Of a stretch of DNA of 64,000 bases, positions 8,145 to 21,044 are shown one piece after another. The notes under the pieces are model-generated. The model worked only from the letters and a program-made list of their open reading frames with translations. It had not been told where the DNA came from and searched no databases. Position 1 is the stretch's first letter, and the number at the start of each line of letters is the position of its first letter. The translations under genes were made by a program, and so were the position numbers. Source of the DNA: Klebsormidium nitens (lineage: Eukaryota; Streptophyta; Klebsormidiophyceae; Klebsormidiales; Klebsormidiaceae); contig DF237364.1 in NCBI GenBank assembly GCA_000708835.1, positions 1-64,000 of the forward strand. Reading direction: 5' to 3'.

Positions 8145-9352
8145 AGCTTTCCGGTGATCCTCGGACGCTTCGCCACCCTCCTGGACCTGAGTGCGAGCGC
8201 GGCCGCCCTCCCGACGTCGATTGACCCGTCTGCGCCGACTGCGCTCGGAAGTTGACTGATCAACCCTGGCGTCAGCTCCGAGTTGAAGAGTCTCGACATA
8301 GGATTGTTGCTGCCACCTGATGCACCCCCTCCGGCCATGGTCTTCAAAGACTCCGACACGTCGCTCATTCCCAGTGCCTCTGCCACTCCAGATTCTTGTA
8401 CCAGTTTCGAGAAGGAAGCGATCAACGTCTGGGCCTTGGCTGAATCCACCCCAGACAGGATACCTCGAATCTCTTCCTCGAAGATGCCCAGGTCCAGATC
8501 CTGACCCGATTCGACCAAGCTCCGAGGGTCCGAGACGTCGATCTGTTCTGCCAACTTACGGAGAGCGGACTGCACAAAGTTGGCCCTCACGTTCAACAGG
8601 GTGGAACGCAACGTGCTCACTACGTCTCTGTACTTTGCGTCTTTCAATTTGTCAGCGACGTACGTCGCAACCATCTCGGAGTCGATGTCTTTGCCCTCTT
8701 CTCCGGCCGCCCACATCTTCAATTTCGCCAGCATGTCGGTGACCTTGTGCATGAGATCGTTGGAGTCCGGCTCTGCATCCTCGGAGGTGCCCCCCGCCGC
8801 TCTGATCATGCCGCCGAGGTCCACGCCGTCCAACAACTCGTCCACGTCCTCCTGCTTCAGGTCCTCTTCGTCCATGCTATTTATCATCTGGCGCGCCAAC
8901 TCCACAATCTTCTCGATCTTGCTCAAGAAGAGGGCTGGGACCACGACGCGTTTACCCAGGACCTCAGAAAACACTCCGGACCAGGCCCTGGCTGCTGCCG
9001 CGAGCTTTGGGTCCACTCCTGCCGACAGCCCCGCCGCATCGCGCAGCGCTTCCAGATGTTTGCGAGCCGCATCTTTGGAAGCATCAGACATGCCATACCA
9101 CAACCTCACGACATCCAACTGAGCCGACACGTGATCATTAGCTATGAGCCCTTCTACGTCGCCGTTCTGAAGAGCGGAGAGAGCGTCCGAATTAGACCGG
9201 AAGAATCGCGTCCATGCTTCTTGCAAGCAGTCTGGATCCTTACGAATGCACTGTTTCATCCTCGTCCGAAGCTTGACGAGCGGTGTATAGTTGGGGAACG
9301 CCTTGTTCAGTTGATTCGCAAAACCTTTAGCGATGGCATTGAAGTCACCCAT
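8141..9352 (-). CDS. Unknown viral-segment protein, 403 aa, possibly structural
   Basis: I do not recognise the family. I prefer the ATG at 9,352 (MGDFNAIAKGF); the frame extends 47 codons upstream but that part looks like untranslated leader. The protein is almost entirely helical and acidic in its middle (SMDEEDLKQEDVDELLDGV), with a Gly/Ser-rich hinge (GGGASGGSNNP) about 60 residues before the end and a short basic C-terminus (RSRRVAKRPR). No signal peptide, membrane span or catalytic motif is seen. The overlap with the following LAGLIDADG/dUTPase-like gene indicates an operon-like pair. A virion core or scaffold-like role is compatible but unproven. Confidence 0.6.
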   Translation of the reverse strand: MGDFNAIAKGFANQLNKAFPNYTPLVKLRTRMKQCIRKDPDCLQEAWTRFFRSNSDALSALQNGDVEGLIANDHVSAQLDVVRLWYGMSDASKDAARKHLEALRDAAGLSAGVDPKLAAAARAWSGVFSEVLGKRVVVPALFLSKIEKIVELARQMINSMDEEDLKQEDVDELLDGVDLGGMIRAAGGTSEDAEPDSNDLMHKVTDMLAKLKMWAAGEEGKDIDSEMVATYVADKLKDAKYRDVVSTLRSTLLNVRANFVQSALRKLAEQIDVSDPRSLVESGQDLDLGIFEEEIRGILSGVDSAKAQTLIASFSKLVQESGVAEALGMSDVSESLKTMAGGGASGGSNNPMSRLFNSELTPGLISQLPSAVGADGSIDVGRAAALALRSRRVAKRPRITGKL

Positions 9353-9493
9353 GGCTCCTATGCTCACGCAGAGAATGTTTTGAGCATGCATGGGACGCGT
9401 GGTGGAATGACAAACATAGGGAAGAGTTTTTAGAGAGAAAAAGTAGCTTTGTCTGTACTCTGTCCAGCACCTACGCTCCGAACCTCTCTGCAA

Positions 9494-12400
9494 AGCACTC
9501 TACGAAAAGCCCTAGCTTCTGCACGGAAGCTGGTGCTTCCTGCAGCACCTCTTCTCGCGACTAAGGCCGATTCTTAGTGGCAGAGCCATATACTTTCAAT
9601 CCTTGAGATATCTTGGGACGGTGGATTCGAATCTCGGCCGCGTCTGGTTTATCTGTCCGTCCTGAGGCTTCTGTTGATAGGAGTTGCTCCGTCAAGCCGA
9701 AGCAGTACTGTTGGGGCGATGAGAAGCTATTTGTGTCAAAGAACCTCCCCAGCAAAGTTGAGCGTTGTGCGCGGCTCGGTTATCGTGCTTATTGCCTTTC
9801 CAGATGTTTTCACGGTGTCGCTGGTGGCAATATATGCTGAACGGATTGTCCGCTCATCTCGCAACAACTCGTCCTACTGTCTGTCGATATGCCCGGCAGT
9901 ATGTACTCGGCCTGGCCCTGTAAACGTGTGGCAATGACGGTACGACAGGTCGACCGATTGGTCATGTCCTTGTAGCCAGGTCGTTGGAAGCCGCCGTGTA
10001 AACGCTCTGGCACCGGCGTGCTCTTACCGAAGCTCCTAGTGAGCATTCCTCGTCAATCCCGCAGTCTTTAGACCGCGCGATAATTCCGTGTACTTTCTGG
10101 AACGAGTCGAATTCTTGGCTAGTCGTGTCCTCAAAGTCGCAAACATAAGCTAAGGTAGGACCTCTTAGCAACAGCTTTTCGAGAAAACAAGCTGTTGTTA
10201 TCCATTTTGGCCAACTTGAGTATCTTCTTTGTGGATCTTTCCTGCAACTTCTTTGGTTTCAGTGTATGAGCTTCTTCAACCGCTCTCAGTAACTTAGTAC
10301 GGCGTGGCCCGCACAGGGTTGTCAACTCTTCACATTGTAAGGCATTCAAGTTGGAGTCGAGTTGGGTTCAGCAACCCTACCGTCATGCATTCCGCCTGGG
10401 CAAATCCTATTCAACCTCTCTCAGGATGTAACGATCGCTGCCAGACTGTCCTTCATATGCTCTTGTTGGGTGCGTATCGGTTGTGACGCGTTCGAATCAG
10501 CGTGGGACCTAGAAGGGCATGACCCACCACGCCTCCACAACCGGAACCGATTCAAACCTGACACCAAATTTGCTATGAGGATCAGCGACGGGTCGTACAT
10601 TTATCAAAGGCCGTTTGACGCCCAATGCCAGACTTGGTGCACACCTTCAATGATGCTCTAAAGATGGCAGAATCTTTTGCGCTGGTATGCCTGAAATGCT
10701 TCGCGGGCTGGCTTCTTCACCAAACCGCCCACATTGATTGAAGAATATTCTTCAATGAGGACGCCGGAGTGGTGTCTCGAATACAATGAACTTTTCAGCC
10801 GCTGCTGACCGGTGGCTTCGAATCTTTAGCTTTCTTCTCAAAATGGGCAACCATGTACAAATTATCGAGTTTGCAATCCCGGGTGTATGTCTGTAAGTTG
10901 TGTTGCAGGTCGCAAAGCACGCTGCTTTAGGCAGGCTCCCAACCTTATTAACATTCTTGGGCTAATTCTTATATTATTGCAGCTTGTCATCCGCATATGT
11001 GCCTTTCTCGCGCCATTTGTCTCTTTGGCCTTTTTGATCGGTGGCGATCCGTGCCTTCGTTTTGAAGCAGTTGAGCAAACAGAACCGATCTAGGAAGTGG
11101 AAACATTTTATTGCTCGATTTGAGGTCCTTTCTCTCTTGTCGGGCAGCGCTTGCTCGGGAGACTTGATTGAGCTCCGGTAACTGAATCAGATTGTACAAT
11201 TTCAGTGATCCGACGCGTCTTCATACAACAGGAGGAAGACGCAAGGCTTTCCTCTACGGCTCTGGGTTGGATCGACGGGTGGCCGTCTTCACAGCTCTCT
11301 CTTCGAGGGATCGTTCTCACGCTCCTGAAAAGTACCGTTTGTATTCCCTCGTCGGTGTCCGGAGGAATTTCCAAATGCCTTTTGCATACCCCTACCCCGA
11401 CGGTTGGGGGATCATCTAAGAGGAGCATGCAAATGCGTCGGAGTGTCTTCCCTTCGATTCCTGATCTTTGACCTTTCCTATTGATTGCGGCAGGCGGCCT
11501 TTCACTGTCAACATCCAACTTTCAGTATGTTCTCACTCGTCTTGCGTAGCGGCTATGACGCAAAGCAGCCTCAGTAGCAGAGCAATTGATGCCGGGACGG
11601 GGGCCTCTCAAACATGTTTCTGTGGCTCTTTCTGATGCCATCAACAGTTAGCCCTCCCGCGCGCGCATCAAGCTTTCTTTTTAAATGGGCCCCCATGCAG
11701 GTCGATGAATCAAATTCCATTTTGCTCTACTTCTTCAAAGCGGTGAAGCGGAGCAAATCCCATTGCCTCTGATACTTCACTGAGAGCTAAAGCAAGGGAC
11801 ATCCAAGTAATTCCAGATTCAAAGCTCTTTGGGCGGCCCACTGACGGGAGGCAATGGCAAGACCATAAATTTGATTATTTCCGTTTCGTAGCATTTTCTT
11901 GCCACAAGGAGGAGGCTATGATGTGATACAGTTGCTGACAACTATCTGGTCAGCGGAGCTTCTCGGACCCAGAGCCAGATGCCGCACTGCAGCTCTTTAA
12001 CCCTCCGGCCCAAATTTGACTGCAATCTCTTAACTTCTCCCCTTACAGTCCTTGATCAGCTACGTCGGTACGGACGCTCCGGCCGAACTTTCAACGCTTT
12101 TTGTTTCGTCTTTCTTAGTACTCCTCTGCACAATAGTTTATGTGAGGAATTTGGTCGCCGATTGGGTTGCCTGAGAGACAGGCGTAGTCCGCTGCTCTTG
12201 CCGTTGCATGTGATGCATCGTAAAGCCTTTTCCAAAAACATTAGACGTGCTTTGATCTGCTCACTACGAAACTTCAAAGCTCTTGGGTGCACCTGCCGTC
12301 TCGTGATAGAAAAGCGAGCTGCTACTCACTCGAGCGCTCTTTACATACCGTACGAGCTGGAGCCCTGTCAACCAAGCGTATAGTAAGCTTCCTGTGCATG

Positions 12401-15400
12401 TAACCTGCGAGGAATCCTTGACGCGGAAGGACTGGAGTCTTCCGCGGGTTTGGATCGGGTACGGAGCTAGTTGGCCTCTCAGTGGCTGCACAGTGCACTG
12501 GTTTCAGGAGCTGGTCACTTGCTTTCACGAGCGGGCTGGCCACCTGTCAAGTACTTCTGTTGGAGTGCCCTCGTATGAACTAAATGCTTTACCAGCCGAT
12601 TCAGTACCACAAGACCGTTCTGTTTCTGAACGATTATACGGCTCTCAATCAATGCATTGTTGCATAACCTAGAACGGAGATATTATCCGTGGAGGATCCG
12701 TGGCCAATTTGGCTGGATCAAACATCGTTCGTGAGGCCGTCTCTTGATTAGTTGTCTGCTTGCTAACGGAGCCACACGTGGTGCTCCAGACAGCTATGAC
12801 GAGGCGGCCCTTGTTCTGGAAGCGGGAAGCTGCCCCTAACGACAGCTCTCGGACTCTTAAGTGGAGGATACTCCATGGGCCTGACGCCACGTATGGATAT
12901 CTAAATTCGTACTCTCAAAAATAGTTAGTATTACTAATTCTGGAATCATTTCATTCTGCTGGTACGATGCACTGTGTGATCTTACGTCAGATCCTTTATG
13001 GACGAGCCCAATTGGAGCACCATGTACAAAGAGAAACACCAGAAACATCATGACGTGATTGCAAATTCTGACAGGAGTTGCGGTGTTAAAAGCGGTCTAC
13101 GATATCAAGTCCGTTGCGCGTAAGCAAAACCTGTCCGTCACAGTAAGTTCAGGTTCTCGTGCAACTGTGGCAAGGATTGACCTCTGAACTGAGGCGCACT
13201 TTTGATGCTATCAGACCCGATCACGTAATGCTGACGCCACACATAGTTCCATGGCAATAATTCAATTTAAAGTGTCAGAGTCAGTGCTCTTCCATACCTC
13301 CTCAGACGTAAGTTGATGTCAGGCACAAGTAGGTTCCTTGCTTGCTCAAACGTCAGAGTCGAAGCAATCCTTTTGTAATGCGCGTACTGGCCCCGTCTTG
13401 CAAGATGACCGGCGCACCTGATCACCTGATCAGTGCACTGGCTCATGCAACATATAGTATGTATTTGCACGCGGTTCATGTCAGATCCGGATCTGGCAAT
13501 TCTGGAGACTTGTTGGTCCTGGATGGTCGGAGGGCCATTTGTCGTTCTTGCACCCCCGGGCGCCAAAACCTTCTGAGTGTCGTTTGAAAGCTGAAAGCTA
13601 GCTGGCCTGTATCCTCAACTAGAACTGGTTTCAAATGCGTCTGCCTTTTGAGCTTTCAGGTTGAGATGCGGGCTTATATTGTCCTCTGTACAAAGCTCGT
13701 ATTAGGAGAGCACAAATCCTATCGAGGGCTGCTTCTGAACAGATGTGGGCATAAATCTTACACGAGCTGTTTGAAAGCTGATTGTCCTTTCGAGACCTGC
13801 AATATGAAAATATGAGAATGTTACCGGCCCGCCCCGGACAGGCGGCGGGAGCTTAGCTTGCCTCTTATCGATGGTAATCCGTGGTGTGAGAAGTTATTGA
13901 TCAGGTGACTGGCTGACAATTAGGTGGTGCCCGACCTCGTGCATGGTATGTAGGCCTTTCGTAGAGCGGTACCGGTAGCTGTTGTAACCCCTTTAATTCC
14001 AAGCTGCCCCCAAGTGATATGAAAATCCGCAAAATTGTTCCGACTTTCAGTGCGGGCAAGTGCGTTGCAGCATTACGTCTACGCGCGAGCGGTCGGGCGA
14101 AAGCGCGCGCGCGATCAACGGTGGAGCAGAAACCTGCGCCGCGCCAGCGCGCGGCCGGGCAGTCGGAAAGCTAAGTTTCTCACAGTCTGCCAAACTTCTT
14201 ATGTTTGCTGTACGTTTTGACTTATCCGGATCGATCCCAAAGGAAACACCTGCGCAGACTTACCGCACTCAGGCCCGCATGAGCGCACCGGCGGCGTCGA
14301 ACGGCGTCGCTCGAACATGGAAGTTCCTTTAACTTCTTCAGAGCTCCCTCTTTGATGAACAGGTGAAGAAAAGAGGAAGTCCAATATCTACGCGATCACC
14401 AGACGGAACAACACATTACTGCTTTTTTAATAGTCTTTGATCCTGAGCAAGCTTCTTTGGCGCCGACCTCGTTCACGTCCAGTCGAACCGTTCAAAATGA
14501 GAATATCTGTGTGGCCGTAATCTCAAACTTGCAAAAGATGCTAGGATGGCGGTAATTCCGCCACTGGAACGTGGAAGTGACGCCACTCGGTCTAACAGTC
14601 ATTCTCAGCTTTCAGGCTCCGTTTCTAGTAGTAGAATAGGACTCGGGCCTCTTCCGTCGATCAAGGGTCCTCGACGTTTGTCCGATCCCAAATGAACTCC
14701 ATAACTTAACAAACCGCTTGCAGCTTTTTGCATCGTAGGGTATTGAAAGGTAAGCTTGGCTTGTTTGAATGGCCTTATCTCTGTCGATTGCCAAATCTTT
14801 TGTTACGGGCTTTTCATGTGGGGCAAAAGGAGAGGGACCTCGTTTCATATGGACTTTCGCGGTACCTGCCACGCAAACTGGCGCTGCGCACAAAGTCATT
14901 CTGCTTGGTAAGCTTGTGATGAGATGGAGCTCTGCTGAGCAATTCTCTCATTATAAGCCCACTCTGGAGGTACTGCTTTCTTCAAGCGATCGTCTAATTA
15001 CCCAGCATCCAATGCTTCTCCATTCTCAACGGATTGTTGCGCGGTTTCAAAGCAACGCCCGGTGCTCGAGCCACGGACTAGCCCGAGGCGCTCCTCGTGT
15101 CGAAAGTGTATCGGGCCCCTAAAAGTATCACTCAGAAAAAACTCTATGGTGCCAGACTCCACCACTGCATACCGTGGCTGGTCATTGTTTGACAGAGCTT
15201 CTTTCTATGTCTTTCGTTGCCACGAAGCTGCGCCGGAGACCAGATTTAAAATTGTTTTCTTTCCCAACTTCATGCAGTCGATCGCTTGTGGCAGATTCCA
15301 AACAGAAGACAGATGGTTTCATTTTCGTAACTTGGCACGAGCAAAAATCTGTGAAAGTACAATTATGCTCTGTGCCCACCAACTACTCCGTGTTGCCCTG

Positions 15401-18400
15401 CTTAGTGACGTAAATACTTTGGTTTCCTTTGAAAACATCCGACCCAGCTCATGCAGCCGTCACGGTGGCCAGAATCCGGGCCCTCTAGCTGAGTCGCGCA
15501 CTCATTCTAAGCACACATCGAGATAGTGCCACACGATGGGCTGAAAAATCAAGTTTCGACTATTCTGCCGCGCTTCTCTTCTTGTCACTTGAACTTTCAA
15601 GCGTACGAAGGTACGAATATAAAATACAAATTATTGTTCCCCGCGCGTCCGTCAAAATCCTCTTTCAATTCCTTTCTATGGCGAATTCGTCCGCTGTCTG
15701 ATCACAAGGGCCTGGATCCTTTAAGTCGCTCACTTAATCTTTCAGATCTAGCTAAGGGACGATAGGTCGGCAATGACCGAGATCTGAGTGGCCACCTGGA
15801 TGGTTGAATGGCTACATCTTGCCAAGCTTAATGGATGATGCCGAGACGCACATCTGTGTTGTCAAGAAATTGCAAGAGCTGGGTTCAAGAAGGGTTTACC
15901 CTTCTGGATCCAGATTCGGGGCTAAGCGTACTATGCGAGTCAACGGTGGAAAAGCGCACGTCACTGCTTGTGGAATCAACCGTTTCATTCAAAAGACGGA
16001 CTTTGTTTTGGAGATCCTATCAGAGTGTAATGGCCCGAGTCTCAATTGAGCGTTATATGTAAATTGCTGACATAGTACACTACATCGCCCACTTTCAGAA
16101 AAGACGTGTTTACTCATGAACACTACTAGTGTTGGTCCTATCAGCACGGCCCAGCAAAATGCGTTTTTGTCTTTCTTCGGCGCCTTCGACGGTCCAATCA
16201 AGGGGATGAGTGACAATTCACAGGGGTCGGGATGCAGAAATTTGTTGCGCGAGCACGCAAATCGTCGCTTAGTTCACCGAGTACTTTCAAATTTACGTCC
16301 CAATCGCGTAACCATTGGTCCATGACACGAGCCAGGATAGTTTTGGCAACGAAACCGTGCCCTCTTTTCTTGCGCCTTTCTTCTGAACCAGGCGGCTTCG
16401 AGTATTCTAAGGATCGTTCCGAGTGCTCGTTTCTTTAGCGCTTCCGAATCTTTTGACTTTTCTGGAACGCGCGCTAGGCATGCAGTCACATCTAGATTTA
16501 TGGGACACTTGTCTCCCTCAACGGCCAAGTAATGCTCGACTGCGTGCGCGAGCTCAAAACTGGATTTGAGAGTCCGGCACGGATCCGAACCGATCACTAT
16601 GGCGCAAAGTCAAGTTGTTGCCAGCCTCGTACGCGGGGCAGACCTGGTTCCTTAGACTGCCGTGCCGTGCGACACTCGACCCGCCCGCGGGCCCGCTGTC
16701 CTGCATCGGTTTCCGACTCGGATGCCCGGCCGGGCCGCCGCCCTTGCAAGCATTCGACTCGAATGTCTGGGCATTTGTGGTCGCGCGCGTTTGAAACGCC
16801 AGCTTAGTAGTTGGTGAGAATAGTGCACGCGTCACTTCGTGCGCCCGATCGGACGCATCACGAAGAGCGCGCGCGCGCGGCGCCTCGTCGTGGCACAAAG
16901 CGGGCTAGTGACCCCTGCGTTTCCGTTTCCATTAGCTCGTTTCAGACTCTGCAGCAAAATCTCTGCCGGTCTTGGTCTCTTTCTAAAAGGCCCAGATCTC
17001 GAGCTCACCTTCTTGCGCAAGCGGATGCTGTAAGCGTTCAGAATATTATAGTTGGTTGTGTTTCTTGGGGCGCCGCTTTTGAATGTAGAATTAGGTAAGA
17101 AAAAGATGAAAATTGATTCGATAAAGGTTCGGCATGAGCAATTACTCGACCGATGTCGGATTCAAACTTTGGCTGTGACATTCTATGATTGGGAAGCAAG
17201 GGTTTGGGAGGCTTTCTTCCATCGTCACTCTGTGCTTGACACGGAGCCAAGAAGGTTGACTACGTCCTTGTACTCTGTGGTACGTCCATTGAGTAGGTAT
17301 GAGGATGCTTCGATTTGATTTCGCCCCACCTTTCTTCCATGCCCATCCGTAAAAAAGTTTCACTCTAGCCTTTAGAGGATTGAATCCAGGAATGATACCG
17401 TTGGGCGGCGAGCCCAGTAGAGCATTCCGTCAATTTGAAATTGTGCGCCACGAGCCTGTTAGAAGACATTCGAGGAAGCGACGTACACTTTTTATTGATA
17501 AGCCTCTACTGACTGAAAGCCCCCACAGAATCTCGTCCTTCACGTTCTCTGTGTACGTTAAGCCCGGCTACCCATCATCCACTGATGGATAACTAACGGA
17601 CGGGCCGCAAGAACGGTTGAGGGTCGAACATTCTTCTTGAAGGTCCATGAGCATTTTTATGCTCGAGAACTTCAAGTTGTTGCAACATTTCGCATCACGA
17701 TGGGCACCCGGAAATGATCCTGGCGAGGAGATATCTTGATGTGTCAAATGGTACGATCCCATCGTTTAAGCTGGCGCCCGGGCCAGTCGCTCTCTCAAAA
17801 CCTGCTAGAACACCTCATCATCCATATGACACCCAGCCGGAACAGCCACCCTTCATCACATGACTAGCTCTTGATTTATCTCCCCTTGCCTTTCGCAACG
17901 GATACTTTCCCCTTCTTTTCAAAGGCGTCAAGTTTTTGTGTGGCTGTGATGCTTAGAAGACCGGGACGGCAACTTCGCCACAGCTTAGTTAACGGGCTTT
18001 CCAGTGCCAGTGCCCCAGCTTTCTGATGCCGCTGCATGTATGTTGTAGTTTGATTCGCCTTTCAAAAGCTCTGAGGGCTCTCACGTCAATCTTCGGTTCT
18101 GGAACTTTTGTTTCGTTCCTAAGAACCGAAGTTACTACGGCAAAAAAATAGCCGTCCCTCGTGTGGAAATACAGTTCGTTCCTTCAAGTACTTTCTCCAA
18201 AAGGGGAGTCACTTCCCACGATTTATGCAGATTAAACGAGAGGCACATTTTGCTTAGAATCTCCTTGCTCCACTCGTTGCTTCACTCGGATGGGGCTACT
18301 ACAGTTTAGTGAATAGTTTCCAATCTCATTGTCGCCTGTGCCGTGTTCACCGCAATTTTTCAGACAAATCGGTGGAGTGTGCACGTGATGTCACGGCTTG

Positions 18401-18900
18401 CGGTATACCAATCTTTCCACGAGACAAACTATCTCTTTTATCCGCGACACTCTGCTCGGCTTGAGTCAAATCATGCAGCCGTGGCCAGGACTAGAGCTCT
18501 CTGATTTGAGGCGCGCAATTGACCGTGTGCGATCAAGATGAGATCGTGACTCGCAAACGCCACACGTCGGGCCTAAGAGTGGGTGGTTCAAGTGGGAATG
18601 CAGGTTTTTCACCTTACAATCTGAATGAAGCTTATTTAGTGTTGACACAGAGGTAGAGTTGTTGCTTGAAGTTCGTCAGAGTAACCGTTCTTTACAAGAG
18701 CGTGTTGTTTGCAATCTAAGATCGGCACGCCTGGTTGCGTTGGCTTTTTTTATTCTAAAAGCTGATTGCTTGGTCAGTCGGCCGAGGCAATGACGGACTC
18801 TTATCTGGCCATCCGGCATGGTCAGAGAATCACCTCTCTTACCGACATACCGAGCCGGTTGGCAAATAGTCGCTTCAACGGGACTGACTGATAGGAAACC
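9494..18900. other. Gene-poor interval, no convincing gene
   Basis: About 9.4 kb with only short scattered frames and no recognisable protein, RNA gene or intact transposon. Base composition is patchy: GCGCGC-rich islands (for example 14,090-14,170 and 16,680-16,880) lie in AT-richer DNA. Short motifs such as CTTTCAAA and CTTTCAG are frequent on both strands. It may be decayed repeats or heterochromatin flanking the viral insert. A few longer frames exist (for example 15,062-15,526) but none looks like a protein family. Confidence 0.5.
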
Positions 18901-19019
18901 GTCCGCGTGGAAACTGCTTTCAAGTGCTCAATAGACGCCCCTCTTATGGTTTATCCACGAGTGCGTGGCCGATACCAAAAGGCGACTTCGAGTGATCTGA
19001 GGCTTCTTCTCCGTAGCAT

Positions 19020-19440
19020 TTCTCTCTTGGGTCTCGATTCTTGTGGGGATCTTCCATCACGGGGAGCAAATCGCGCGCGATTCGGATCTGGTGGGCGTGG
19101 CACTCGCACCGGAGCGAAGGTGCCAGGGCACATGTCACCTTCAAAAATCAAATACGTACCCAACTGAATCTTTTACTTGAACGCAAAATACCACTTGGGT
19201 TGTCTGGACTAAACCACACTAGCGGCTCAAATCGGTGTTAAAACGTGTACGTCGCTGCCATCACGTGGCGCAGACGCTCTCCTGGGGGCTGCGCTGTGCA
19301 CGCTCGAAATCACTAGATTGGCCTGGACCGCCACTGGATAAAGCGCGTGAGCCGCCTGCTTAAAAGGCCAATGCCCGGGCCGGAAGTTGCCAGCCGCGGC
19401 GCGCGGCCGCGCGTGCGCGACGCTCGGTTTGAATTTTAAC
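19020..19440. repeat. Diverged dispersed repeat, copy 1
   Basis: Shares order and wording with copy 2 at 20,100-20,560: GATCTGGT..., then an ATACGTACCCA/ATACATACCCA block, an ACCACTTGGGTTGTCTGG/ACCACCTGGGTCATCTGG block, a CACGTGGCG(C/T)AGACG block, then GC-rich sequence. The copies are clearly diverged, with several small indels. No open frame is conserved between them. Confidence 0.6.
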
Positions 19441-20099
19441 GTAGCGGGTGCCTTGCTTCAGCTGTCCGACGCATCTCAATCAAGGCCACGGCCGCCCGCT
19501 TCAGCCTGATTGCCCACGAATTTTTGAAGTTTCAGGTTTGGCAGGACATCTTCTGGCCTTCGAGCAAATACATTTGATCGAGTCTCTTGACCAGTGCCCT
19601 TCTGCAAAGGAAGTGCGGAGGCCGTAGGATCAAAAGACAATAGTCCGCTAGTACTGTGTTCTCTGGCAGCTTTGAGTGCATGGCACAGGCGCTCGTAATG
19701 TTCAGACGGCGGCGCAGTGCACTTCAAATCCATCCGGAATTGGCGCGGGCGGCCGGAGACGGCCGCGCGCCGGCCACATCTTGGGTTACGCTCGGTTCCG
19801 ACAGAACACAGCAATCGATCGAGCGCGCGCGCGCGCTCCCCGCCTACTCTGGGCACTTTTGATGAGAGCTTGCAGAGCTGAGCTTATACTGCCTCGCCGG
19901 TCGCTCCTTCTTATCCATTTTCTACTGCATCCTATCGAATTCGCAAAATACGTTAGTGCTCGCACTCGCTGTCCTTTAACTTAGGTGCCGCGCCAGACTT
20001 CTCGAGGTATCGGCAATGATTAGCATGTTCTCTGGTCCTTTTTTTGGCCCTGGATTTTGCACGAGCCGTTGCAATATGTGCGGCCTGTCCTTGTGTGGC

Positions 20100-20560
20100 G
20101 CTCGAGGCGTTCAATGGTCGGGCATATCGAGCGCGATCTGGTAGGACGGCTTGGCAATTGTACCTAAGCAGATGTGCCGAGGCACGTGTCTTTCTAATGA
20201 TCAGATACATACCCAGGACCGGGCAGTGCTTTCACGAAACGGATTTAAAAACCACCTGGGTCATCTGGGATGGGCCGCAGTGCCGACTGACGCATCGCTG
20301 CTAGCCACGTGGCGTAGACGTCTTCGACTTTCTTAGAGTGCAGTGCACTCTCAAAACAACCCACATTGCAAAGGGAGGGCGCGGCTCATGCAAAACTGCA
20401 CCGGTCGAGACCCTGGAACTTCTTGAAGCAGGTGAAAACGCGGCCGAGAGCAAGGCCTTCTTTGGACTGTGTAGGATTAGCGCGCGCGCCTTGCTTCTTG
20501 GCGTCCCACCCTGCTTTAGCTTCATGAGCGCGCGCGCACGGCTTTAGGGGCTTGCCAGAA
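20100..20560. repeat. Diverged dispersed repeat, copy 2
   Basis: Second copy of the element at 19,020-19,440, about 1.1 kb downstream in the same orientation. The GTGGCG..GACG block and the following GTGCAGTGCACTC-like sequence also resemble the 21.3-kb and 22.8-kb copies, so all four may be one family. Confidence 0.6.
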
Positions 20561-21044
20561 ACGCGCCTAGCCACCCTTCTTCATGCGCCCTCTTCGGAAT
20601 CGGCAATCAAATTGATCGGGGCGCGGTATCAATACAATTTTAGAGGTATACGTGCTTTGCATGGGTCTCTCGAGCTGGATATTCGCGGCTCGTCATATTT
20701 GACTTCTTGGGGCCCTCTAGAATGACATTCCAAGATCATCTCGTTGGTGTTTCGAAGTAACCTGGGCCTATCATGGCCACCAGGTAACCAAATTGGTCAG
20801 CTTTCAAACGTCTCTGGCTGTGACGAGATGATGCTGCTCGCTGGATCTGGAAAACGTTTTCCAGACGCCCGCTCCTACAATCTCACGGAGCCCAAAACAT
20901 TCATTGCCGCGCTGAGACCCCGTGTTAATAATATAGCTTGATTAGTGATTCTTAACAACGCACTTCTATTTTACACCGCCTCTTCCCTGCTTCAGGTAAG
21001 ATTTTTCAATCGGAGAAGCTATAGAATCTAAGAAGCTCGCGCTC

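Larger units (their letters stand above)
1978..9352. other. Endogenous giant-virus (NCLDV-like) segment
   Basis: Six intron-less open frames cover almost the whole 7.4 kb. Neighbouring genes overlap by 4 bp (8,141-8,144) or 14 bp (6,825-6,838), or lie 75 bp apart (2,727/2,803). Host genes elsewhere in the window have introns every 60-200 bp of coding sequence. Protein content is typical of Nucleocytoviricota: A32-type packaging ATPase, BRO-N protein with D5-like C-terminal region, LAGLIDADG/dUTPase-like fusion, secreted lectin-domain protein. No major capsid protein, DNA polymerase, primase-helicase or RNA polymerase gene is present, so only a piece of a viral genome is here. Borders are inferred from where viral-style frames stop; no terminal repeat or target-site duplication was seen. 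An assembly chimera with a free virus cannot be excluded. Confidence 0.8.

Noticed and set aside
8144-9493. 47-codon upstream extension of the unknown 403-aa protein
   Set aside because: The extension begins without a clear ATG context, is rich in unusual residues, and the ATG at 9,352 gives a cleaner N-terminus.
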